A DNA stretch of 64,000 nucleotides from Paraburkholderia sp. SOS3 (lineage in GTDB: Bacteria; Pseudomonadota; Gammaproteobacteria; Burkholderiales; Burkholderiaceae): contig NZ_CP018811.1 in assembly GCF_001922345.1 (NCBI RefSeq), positions 3,534,001 to 3,598,000 on the forward strand, given 5' to 3'. Every line of letters starts with the position of its first letter. The stretch's first letter is position 1. The translations under genes were made by a program, and so were the position numbers. The notes below the pieces were generated by a model that had not been told where the DNA came from, made no database searches, and was given only the letters and a program-made list of their open reading frames with translations. This document shows, piece by piece, positions 19,884 through 26,877 of this stretch.

Positions 19884-20013
19884 CGTTTTTCTCTGTTCGT
19901 CGAATTTTCGCTGCGTTCACAACGATCTGCCGCGGCGCCCGGCCGGCGCCGCGATTACAATGACGCGCACTCGCACAATCAAACCTGCTTTCAGACCGAC
20001 CACGGGGAACCCA

Positions 20014-20760
20014 ATGTTGTCGTCCGACACTTCCAGCGTGCAGTACGTGCCCGAATCGGCGTTCGGCGTCTGGTTTCTGCGTACCCATACGTGGGAACAC
20101 CATGTGCTGCGCGTTGCCATCAACGACCTGAAACGGCTGATCGACACACCGTTGCCCGAGCATCCGGTCATCGTCGATGCGGGCTGCGGACAGGGCATCT
20201 CGTTTCGTCTGCTCGCGCAAACGTTTCATCCGTCACGCATACTCGGCGTCGATTTCCACGAGCCGTCGCTCGAGCTCGCGGCCGCTGCTGCGCACGCGTG
20301 CCGTAACCGCCATCCCGCCACGCATATCGAGCTGCTGCACGGCGACTGCGCGGCGCTGCCGGCGCCCAACGAAAGCGCCGACATCGTGTTCTGTCATCAG
20401 ACCTTCCATCACCTCGTCGAGCAGGAACACGCGCTCGCCGAATTCCACCGCGTGCTGAAGCCCGGCGGCGTGCTGCTGTTCGCCGAATCGACCGATGCAT
20501 ACATCAAATCGTGGGTAATCCGCCTGTTGTTTCGTCATCCGATGCATGTACAGAAAAGCGCGAATGGCTACCTCGACATGATCCGCAACGGCGGCTTCGC
20601 GTTCGCCGAACGCAACGTGTCGCTGCCTTACCTGTGGTGGAGCCGCGCGAAGGATTTCGGACTCTTCGAGCGGCTCGGGCTGCATCACCCGCGGCCCGGC
20701 AAGCGCAGGGAAACGCTCGTCAACGTCGCGGCAGTCAAGCGCGCCGATCAGGATCGCTGA
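20014..20760 (+). CDS. apeB: SAM-dependent methyltransferase of the aryl polyene cluster
   Basis: This 248-residue class I methyltransferase has the SAM-binding motif VDAGCGQGISFRLL followed by ILGVDFHEPSLELA, LLHGDCAALPAPNESADIVFCHQTFHHL and the FHRVLKPGGVLLFAEST motif. It is a Methyltransf_11/25 type protein. APE clusters usually encode one such enzyme (ApeB) that methylates the aryl ring or hydroxyl. ATG 20014 is preferred because GGGGA lies just upstream; the frame is open further upstream, with an ATG at 19960. It is the only plus-strand gene of the cluster, facing the end of the long operon. Confidence 0.8.
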   Translation: MLSSDTSSVQYVPESAFGVWFLRTHTWEHHVLRVAINDLKRLIDTPLPEHPVIVDAGCGQGISFRLLAQTFHPSRILGVDFHEPSLELAAAAAHACRNRHPATHIELLHGDCAALPAPNESADIVFCHQTFHHLVEQEHALAEFHRVLKPGGVLLFAESTDAYIKSWVIRLLFRHPMHVQKSANGYLDMIRNGGFAFAERNVSLPYLWWSRAKDFGLFERLGLHHPRPGKRRETLVNVAAVKRADQDR

Positions 20761-20798
20761 TCAAGTCCGCGTATCAAGACCGCGTATCAAGACCGCTC
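20760..20798. repeat. Three tandem 13-base repeats between convergent genes
   Basis: Units ATCAAGTCCGCGT, ATCAAGACCGCGT and ATCAAGACCGCTC lie directly after the methyltransferase stop, followed by a partial unit. A 6-base stem hairpin (20817-20832) follows. This is the only material between the convergent ends of the methyltransferase gene and the long operon. Confidence 0.7.
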
Positions 20799-20876
20799 GC
20801 CAAGTCCACCTGACAGGCTGCCTTGCGGCAGCGCGACGAGCGCATCACGCACGGCGGCATGCCCCGGCCGCCCGCG

Positions 20877-21344
20877 TTACTTCCTGAGCGTCACGACGTC
20901 GCCTTTCAGCGCGACGCCCGCCACGACCGCACCTGCGCCGCAAGTGAAATCGGTCGCGCTCTCGTGCAGCTCGTTCTTGTAGTTGCTCTTGATATTGATC
21001 ACCGCATTGCCGCCTTCCTTGCGCGCGCGTTCCTGCAGCTCGAGCACCGCCGAGAGGAATACGTGCTGACACGCGGCCTCGTCGCTCTTGCCGAACGCGT
21101 TGGTCTTCTTGTTGGTCGCGAATTCGCCGATCGTCTTCACCACCGACGGATGGCGCTGGCCCGCGAAGTACAGCGCAACGTCGTCGCCGACCTTGCCCGG
21201 TTCGCTTTTCAACGCCGCATCGATCGAAAAGGTTTCGACCGAATCGCGCGCGTACGCCTGCGACGTCGCGCCCGCGGCGCAGACGCCGGCCATTGCGACA
21301 ACAACCAGTGCATGTTTCAACTGTTTTTTCAATTCGTGTTGCAT
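20877..21344 (-). CDS. Exported small protein of the APE cluster (paralogue of the next gene)
   Basis: This 155-residue protein has a Sec signal peptide (basic start, hydrophobic core, AXA cleavage near TSQAYARDS). The mature part shares blocks with the neighbouring lipoprotein: VALYFAGQRHPSVVKTIGE, NAVINIKSNYKNELHES, TDFTCGAGAVVAG and a terminal GDVVTL. Similar proteins in aryl polyene clusters are often mislabelled excinuclease subunits; the true role is unknown, and export suggests pigment transport or anchoring. ATG 21344 is chosen for its GGGAG site; a GTG at 21368 overlaps the previous stop. It is the last gene of the operon. Confidence 0.75.
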   Translation of the reverse strand: MQHELKKQLKHALVVVAMAGVCAAGATSQAYARDSVETFSIDAALKSEPGKVGDDVALYFAGQRHPSVVKTIGEFATNKKTNAFGKSDEAACQHVFLSAVLELQERARKEGGNAVINIKSNYKNELHESATDFTCGAGAVVAGVALKGDVVTLRK

Positions 21345-21364
21345 GCCATTCTCCCGGTTGGGTT

Positions 21365-21793
21365 TCACTTCGAATCGAGCACGACCACATCGCCGCGCAC
21401 GTTGATGGATGCCGCGCTCGTGCTAAGACCGCACGTGTACGCGGTATCGGATTCGGTTTCGGTGCTGTGAAAACGCGTCGTGATATTGATCACCGCGTTC
21501 GCCTGATGATCGTACGCGTAGGCGCGCAGCTTCTGCAGCGCCTCGGCGAGCGCCTGATTGCACGACTGCGCACGGTCGTCGCTGCGGCGGGCGATGCGCG
21601 CGGACTGCGTGCGCTCGCCAAGCGTGCGTTTCACTTGCGCATGCGGCTGTTTGCCGAAATAAAGCGCGACCTCGTTGCCCGGTGCGCCGCGGTCCGTTAC
21701 CGGTGGCAGAGGCAACGATTCGATATGCGTTGCACAGCCGGCTTGCGTGAAAGTGACGACAGCCAGCACCCCGATCATGCTTTTGACTTTCAT
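21365..21793 (-). CDS. Putative lipoprotein of the APE cluster (paralogue of the previous gene)
   Basis: This 142-residue protein begins MKVKSMIGVLAVVTF and has a lipobox-like TQAGC at about residues 16-20. The -3 position is Gln rather than Leu, so lipidation is probable but not certain. The mature part repeats the blocks of the downstream gene: NEVALYFGKQPHAQVKRTLGE, NAVINITTRFHSTETES, TAYTCG and RGDVVVLDSK. A GAGG ribosome site precedes the ATG, and 51 bases separate it from the extra ketosynthase gene. The pair probably arose by tandem duplication. The function is unknown; the usual APE lipoprotein gene apeN (DUF3261) is absent and this could stand in for it. Confidence 0.75.
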   Translation of the reverse strand: MKVKSMIGVLAVVTFTQAGCATHIESLPLPPVTDRGAPGNEVALYFGKQPHAQVKRTLGERTQSARIARRSDDRAQSCNQALAEALQKLRAYAYDHQANAVINITTRFHSTETESDTAYTCGLSTSAASINVRGDVVVLDSK

Positions 21794-21844
21794 TGTTGTT
21801 GACCTCGTTCTATAAAAAATCAGCTGCTTCGCAGCATGGCCTTT

Positions 21845-23125
21845 TCAAGCCGCTTTCCAGGCGTCGAATACCAGACTCGCGCAACTGCCCCCGAACCCGA
21901 ACGACACCGACATCACGCGCCCGAGCACTGCGTCGCGCGTGGCACGCACGAGCGGCATGCCTTCGACGCAAGGGTCCGCGCGATCGATCGGCGCGCTGCC
22001 TGCGATAAACCGGTCGCGCATCATCAGCAACGCGTAAATCGCTTCGTGCACGCCGCAGGCGCCAAGCGGATGCCCGGTGAATCCCTTCGTCGACGAAAAC
22101 GGCGGTACGTCCTCGCCCCACACGTCCTGCAGCGCGCGCAGTTCCTCGAGGTCGCCCGACGGCGTCGACGGCCCGTGCGTGTTCACGTAGTCGGGCACGC
22201 CGATCCGACCCGTGGCCCCGGCGTCGGCGCTGGCATCGGCATCGGCATCGGCCAGTGCACTTCGCATCGCACGCGCGATGCCATGCGCGTGCGGCGTCAC
22301 CATCCCCGCGCCGTCCGTGCATTGCCCAAAGCCGCTCAGCTCGCCATAAACGCGCGCGCCGCGCGCCAACGCGTGATCGAGCGATTCGAGCACAAGCACG
22401 CCGGCGCCCGATGCGATCACAAAACCGTCGCGTGCGACGTCGTACGGGCGCGAGGCACGCTCGGGCGCATCGTTCGAGCGGCGCGACAGCGCATGCATCG
22501 CGTCGAACAGCAACGTCATGTTGTCGTGCAGGCATTCGCTGCCCCCGGCGAGCACGATGTCCTGCGCGCCGCTGCGAATCAGCTGCAGCGCCTGCCCGAT
22601 CGCAAGCGCCGATGTCGTGCACGCCGACGACGGCGAATACGTGACGCCTTCGACGCCGAACACTTGCGCGACGTTCGCGGATGCAGTGCTGCCCATCGCC
22701 TGCGGCACCGTGTACGGCGGCACCTTGTCGACACCGCGTGCGTGCGCGACCGACAGCGCCGCGTCGTACGCCGACATCGTACCGACACCGGAGCCGATCA
22801 CGGCGCCCGCGCGCGGCGAACGCAGCGCATGCGCCGGCAATGCCGCGTCGTCGAGCGCCTTCTTCGCCGCATGGCACGCGAAACGCGCGGTGTCGCCCAT
22901 GAAGCGCTCGAGTTTGCGATCGAACGGCGGCTCGTTTCCGACGCTCGCCACGCCGGCCACCTGGCTCGCGAAGCCACGCTCGCGCCACGCATCGACGCGC
23001 ACGATGCCGCTCGTGCCGTCGCGCAACGCAGCGGACACGCGTTCGAGCGTATTGCCGAGACACGACACGATGCCCATGCCGGTCACGACGACGCGCGCCG
23101 GGCGGCGTTCGTACGCAGCGCTCAT
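21845..23125 (-). CDS. Additional beta-ketoacyl synthase (FabF-like) of the APE cluster
   Basis: This 426-residue KASII-type condensing enzyme starts ARVVVTGMGIVSCLGN. The active-site Cys is Cys169 in PSSACTTSALAIG, and both histidines are present in NTHGPSTPSGD and FTGHPLGACGVHE, so it should be catalytically competent. It is coupled to the preceding ketosynthase by an ATGA overlap. The standard ape set has one ketosynthase at this end (ApeR); this is an extra copy with only moderate similarity to its neighbour. It might define initiation or a different chain-length step. Confidence 0.88.
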   Translation of the reverse strand: MSAAYERRPARVVVTGMGIVSCLGNTLERVSAALRDGTSGIVRVDAWRERGFASQVAGVASVGNEPPFDRKLERFMGDTARFACHAAKKALDDAALPAHALRSPRAGAVIGSGVGTMSAYDAALSVAHARGVDKVPPYTVPQAMGSTASANVAQVFGVEGVTYSPSSACTTSALAIGQALQLIRSGAQDIVLAGGSECLHDNMTLLFDAMHALSRRSNDAPERASRPYDVARDGFVIASGAGVLVLESLDHALARGARVYGELSGFGQCTDGAGMVTPHAHGIARAMRSALADADADASADAGATGRIGVPDYVNTHGPSTPSGDLEELRALQDVWGEDVPPFSSTKGFTGHPLGACGVHEAIYALLMMRDRFIAGSAPIDRADPCVEGMPLVRATRDAVLGRVMSVSFGFGGSCASLVFDAWKAA

Positions 23126-24348
23126 CGAACGCGCCTGAAGATCAGCGACGTATTGATGCCGCCGAATGCGAAGTTGTTGCTCATCACGTATTCGGCATCG
23201 ATCTCGCGGCCTTCGCCCGTGATGTAGTCGAGCGGCGCGCAGGCCGGATCGACCTCGGTCAGGTTCAGCGTCGGTGCGAACCAGGTGCGGTTCATCATTT
23301 CGATCGTCCACCATGCCTCGAGCGCGCCGCACGCGCCGAGCGTATGGCCGACGTAGCTTTTCAACGAGCTGATCGGCATGCGCTCGCCGAATATCTGCGC
23401 GGTGGCCGCGCTTTCGGCGATGTCGCCACGATCGGTCGCGGTGCCATGTGCGTTCACGTAGGCGATCGCGTCGCGCGGCAATTGCGCGTCGTCGAGTGCG
23501 AGCTGCATCGCGCGCGCCATCGTCGGCGCGCTCGGCTGCGTCATATGCGCGCCGTCCGAATTGCAGCCGAAGCCGGCCAGTTCCGCGTAGATGCGCGCAC
23601 CGCGCGCGCGTGCATGTTCGTATTCCTCGAGCACGAGCGTCGCCGCGCCTTCGCCGACCACGAGCCCGTCGCGCGCCGCGTCGAACGGGCGTGGCGTCAG
23701 ATGCGCTTCGTCGTTGCGCGTGCTGGTCGCATAGAGCGTATCGAACACGGCCACGGCCGGCCCCGACAGTTCTTCCGCGCCGCCCGCGAGCATCAGCGTG
23801 GCCTTGCCGGTCGCAATCGTCTCGTACGCATAGCCGATTGCCTGGCTGCCCGACACGCACGCGGACGAGGTCGGCACGATGCGCCCCTTCAGATCCCAGA
23901 ACAGGCTCACGTTGACAGCCGTCGTATGCGGCATCATCTGCACGTAGCTGTTCGACGTGACGTTCGTCATCGCGCCGGTTTCGAGCATCGTGCCGAACGC
24001 GCGTATCGGCTCGACCGAGCCCGACGACGAGCCGTATGCGACGCCCATGCGGCCGTCGGCAATCGACGCATCGTCGGCGAGGCCCGCGTCGGCAAGCGCG
24101 AGCTCGCTTGCACGCACCGCATAGAGCGACACCGGTCCCATCGCGCGGGTCTTCTTGCGCGGGTAATGGGCAGGCGTGGCAAAGCCGGGCAGCGGGCACG
24201 CAAGACGCGTATGCAGCGACTCGAAGCGGTCCCACGCGGCAATCCGCTGCACGGCGTTGCGGCCGCGTCTCAACGCCGCTTCGATCTCGTCCCAGCGGCT
24301 GCCGAATGCGGTCACGCCGCTCATGCCGGTAATGACGACGCGCTTCAT
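23122..24348 (-). CDS. apeR: Beta-ketoacyl synthase, ApeR position
   Basis: This 408-residue FabF-like ketosynthase has the Cys-His-His triad: Cys164 in TSSACVSGSQAIG, His301 in NAHGTATDRGD and His335 in YVGHTLGACGALEAWW, with a conserved Lys330. It starts directly MKRVVITGMSGVTAFG, the usual family start. Its ATG overlaps the ketoreductase stop by one base (TGATG) and its own stop overlaps the next ketosynthase (ATGA). The gene letter is assigned by order (after apeQ) and is therefore an inference. It condenses ACP-bound intermediates with malonyl-ACP. Confidence 0.9.
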   Translation of the reverse strand: MKRVVITGMSGVTAFGSRWDEIEAALRRGRNAVQRIAAWDRFESLHTRLACPLPGFATPAHYPRKKTRAMGPVSLYAVRASELALADAGLADDASIADGRMGVAYGSSSGSVEPIRAFGTMLETGAMTNVTSNSYVQMMPHTTAVNVSLFWDLKGRIVPTSSACVSGSQAIGYAYETIATGKATLMLAGGAEELSGPAVAVFDTLYATSTRNDEAHLTPRPFDAARDGLVVGEGAATLVLEEYEHARARGARIYAELAGFGCNSDGAHMTQPSAPTMARAMQLALDDAQLPRDAIAYVNAHGTATDRGDIAESAATAQIFGERMPISSLKSYVGHTLGACGALEAWWTIEMMNRTWFAPTLNLTEVDPACAPLDYITGEGREIDAEYVMSNNFAFGGINTSLIFRRVR

Positions 24349-25073
24349 CAGATCATCCCGCCATTGACACCGATCACCTGGCGCGTCACATACGAAGCCG
24401 CATCCGACATCAGGAAACTGACCACCGCCGCCACCTCGGCAGGCTGGCCGACACGGTTCATCGGCACGGTCTTGAGCGCATGCTCGACCGGCACTTCGTC
24501 GAGCATGCCGGTTTCGATGAGCCCCGGCGCGACGCAGTTGACCGTGATGGCGCGCGACGCGAGTTCGACCGCGAGCGCCTTCGTCGCGCCGATCAGGCCG
24601 GCCTTTGCCGCGCTGTAGTTAACCTGACCGCGATTGCCCATCACGCCGGACACCGACGCGATCGTGACGACGCGGCCGCCCTGCTTTGCGCGCACCATCG
24701 GCATCGTCAGCGGATGCACGACGTTGTAGAACGCGTCGAGCCCGGTTTCGATCACGATGTCCCAGTCTTCGTCGGTCAGCGCCGGGAATGCGGCATCGCG
24801 CGTCACCCCCGCGCTGCAAACAATGCCGTAATACGCGCCGTGCGCGGCCACATCCGCTTCGAGCACTTCGCGGCATGTCGCGCGCTCGCGCACATCGAAT
24901 TGCAGCACGCGTGCGGACCCGCCCTGCGCGGCGATGCCGGCCGTCACCGCTTGCGCTTCGCTACGGCCGGTGCGGCATCCGACGGTGACGGCGAAGCCGT
25001 CCGCGGCCAGTTGATACGCAATGGCGCGGCCGATGCCGCGGCTTGCGCCGGTAATGAGAACACGCCGGCTCAT
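24348..25073 (-). CDS. apeQ: 3-ketoacyl-ACP reductase (FabG-like), ApeQ
   Basis: This 241-residue short-chain dehydrogenase has the NADPH motif LITGASRGIGRAIA, an Asp after the third strand (FDVRER), the catalytic Ser in ASVSGVMGNRGQ and Tyr-x-x-x-Lys as YSAAK, and the C-terminal GQVIGVNGGMI-type ending of FabG. It reduces the beta-keto group in each round of polyene extension. Its ATG overlaps the dehydratase stop as ATGA. Its position between the dehydratase and ketosynthase genes matches apeP-apeQ-apeR. Confidence 0.92.
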   Translation of the reverse strand: MSRRVLITGASRGIGRAIAYQLAADGFAVTVGCRTGRSEAQAVTAGIAAQGGSARVLQFDVRERATCREVLEADVAAHGAYYGIVCSAGVTRDAAFPALTDEDWDIVIETGLDAFYNVVHPLTMPMVRAKQGGRVVTIASVSGVMGNRGQVNYSAAKAGLIGATKALAVELASRAITVNCVAPGLIETGMLDEVPVEHALKTVPMNRVGQPAEVAAVVSFLMSDAASYVTRQVIGVNGGMI

Positions 25074-25654
25074 GATCCGGAAATCCCCTCGATGAATGAC
25101 TGAAAATCGGTCGGCTGGAACACCTTGATCACGGCCTGCGCGCAACGCGTGCCGTCGTGTTCGATCGTGCATTCGTATGCGCCGTGTCCTTCGGCGCTGC
25201 GCAGCACTTCCTTGACGTCGATGATGAGTTGCGCGCCGCGCGCGAAGGCCGGCACGCACGCGTCGTAGCTGCGCGAGCCGAGCAGCACGCCGGGCCGCGC
25301 GCGGCCGCCCGCGCGCATCGCGAGCAGCGACACATGCGCGGCGATCGCCTGCGCCATCAGCTCGATACCGATCCACGCGGGCATCGCGCCGGTGGCATCG
25401 GCATACCACGCATCGGCGCGCACGGTCGCGCGCGCGCTCAGCGCGTCATCGCTGCATGCGCTCACGCGGTCGACGAGCAGCATCGTGCCGCGATGCGGCA
25501 GGATTGCCTCGATCGGCTCGAAGATTTCCGCTTCGCGATCCGCGCGGGCCGGCGCGGCAAGCGATGCGCTCGCTTCGCTTTTTGCCTCGCCTGCCGCTTC
25601 GCGTACCGTTTCGTTGATTGCTTCGCTCATGGCTTGTTCATCGCCTTTCGTCAT
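25070..25654 (-). CDS. apeP: Hotdog-fold 3-hydroxyacyl-ACP dehydratase, ApeP
   Basis: This 194-residue protein belongs to the FabZ-like ApeP group: LPHRGTMLLVDRV carries the catalytic His54 and GIELMAQAIAAH the acidic residue Glu98. The first ~45 residues are a poorly conserved Ala/Glu-rich extension; an internal ATG at 25630 could be the real start. From published work on the Xenorhabdus system, ApeP acts with ApeI as a heteromeric dehydratase; here the ApeI partner is fused to the ligase. It begins five bases after the ketosynthase stop. Confidence 0.85.
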   Translation of the reverse strand: MTKGDEQAMSEAINETVREAAGEAKSEASASLAAPARADREAEIFEPIEAILPHRGTMLLVDRVSACSDDALSARATVRADAWYADATGAMPAWIGIELMAQAIAAHVSLLAMRAGGRARPGVLLGSRSYDACVPAFARGAQLIIDVKEVLRSAEGHGAYECTIEHDGTRCAQAVIKVFQPTDFQSFIEGISGS

Positions 25655-25659
25655 CCCGT

Positions 25660-26877
25660 TCAACCCGCGAGAATCAGGCTGCAATTGCTGCCGCCGAACG
25701 CAAACGAATTGCTCATCACGTAGCGTGTGCCGGCGCCGCGCGGCAGATACCGCTCGCTCTCGACGAGGTCGAGCCGCGGCAACGCGGGATCGGTCTGTCC
25801 GTCCCAGCAGTGGCGCGGCAAGGCCATGTGTTCGCGCGCGAGCGTGAGCCATGCGAAGCCGAGTTCGGTCGCGCCGGCCGCGCCGAGCTGATGGCCCGTA
25901 TACGGCTTCGTGCCGCTTGCCGCGACGCCGTCGGCGAACACGCGCGCCATCAGGTGCGATTCCATTTCGTCGTTCTTGCGCGTTGCCGTGGCGTGCAGGT
26001 TCACATAACCGATCGCGGACGGTGCGAGTCCCGCGTCGTCGAGCGCCGCGCGCAGCGCGAGTTCGCCGCCCGCGCCTTGCGGGTCCGGCGCCGAAATGTG
26101 ATGCGCGTCGCTCGATTCGCCGCAGCCGACGAGCGCGACCGGACCTTCGTCGCGGCTCATCAGGAACACGGCGGCGCCTTCGCCGACATTGATGCCGCAA
26201 CGGTTGACGCTCATCGGGTTCGTGCGCGTCGCGCTCGTCGATTCGAGCGACGCGAAACCTTGCACGGTCAGCTCGCACAGCGAATCGACGCCGCCGGCCA
26301 CGACGGCATCGCATAGCTGCAGTTGCAGCAGCCGCCGCGCGGAGGCGAACGCTTTCGCGCTCGACGTACAGGCGGTCGACACGGTGAACGCGGGGCCGTC
26401 GATGCCGAGCACGGCAGCGGCGAACGGCGCCGGAGCGCCGATTTCCATCTGCCGGTAGTCGAAGCCCGCGGGTATCGTGCCTGTCTGAGCCCGATGCGCA
26501 AACGCCGCCTCGGCTGCGCCGATGCCCGACGTGCTCGTGCCGAGCACGACACCGATACGGTCGGCGCCGTAACGCTCGCGCGCCGCTTCGACGTGCGGTG
26601 CGATCTGGGCGAGTGCGGCGAGCAACAAGCGATTGTTGCGGCAGTCATAGGGCTCGAGCGGCGCCGGCGGCGCGCACTCGAGCGCAGCGATCACGCGGCC
26701 GGCAAATGCGTTGCCGATCCCGGTCGCAAGCGTGGTCATGCCCGGCGCGTGCCCGGCGGCGAGTGCGGCCGCGATCGTGTCGGGATGATCGCCGAGCGCG
26801 TTGATCATGCCGAGCGCGTGCAGATAAACCGGTTGCTTCGATATGTGCATCTTTTGAGTGGACGGCAACGCGCTCAT
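25660..26877 (-). CDS. apeO: Beta-ketoacyl synthase, ApeO
   Basis: This 405-residue condensing enzyme has the active-site Cys170 in VSTACTSSAKAFASARRLL, His295 in NLHATATRKNDEME and His329 in YTGHQLGAAGATELGF. The LHATAT form and the compact N-terminus are typical of the APE ketosynthase ApeO, which pairs with the chain-length factor encoded at the other end of the operon. ATG 26877 has GGAGG upstream and overlaps the MMPL stop (ATGA). The usual apeN gene between apeM and apeO is missing here. Confidence 0.9.
   Translation of the reverse strand: MSALPSTQKMHISKQPVYLHALGMINALGDHPDTIAAALAAGHAPGMTTLATGIGNAFAGRVIAALECAPPAPLEPYDCRNNRLLLAALAQIAPHVEAARERYGADRIGVVLGTSTSGIGAAEAAFAHRAQTGTIPAGFDYRQMEIGAPAPFAAAVLGIDGPAFTVSTACTSSAKAFASARRLLQLQLCDAVVAGGVDSLCELTVQGFASLESTSATRTNPMSVNRCGINVGEGAAVFLMSRDEGPVALVGCGESSDAHHISAPDPQGAGGELALRAALDDAGLAPSAIGYVNLHATATRKNDEMESHLMARVFADGVAASGTKPYTGHQLGAAGATELGFAWLTLAREHMALPRHCWDGQTDPALPRLDLVESERYLPRGAGTRYVMSNSFAFGGSNCSLILAG

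Noticed and set aside
20817..20832. Terminator for the methyltransferase gene
   Set aside because: Stem of only six bases and no T run.
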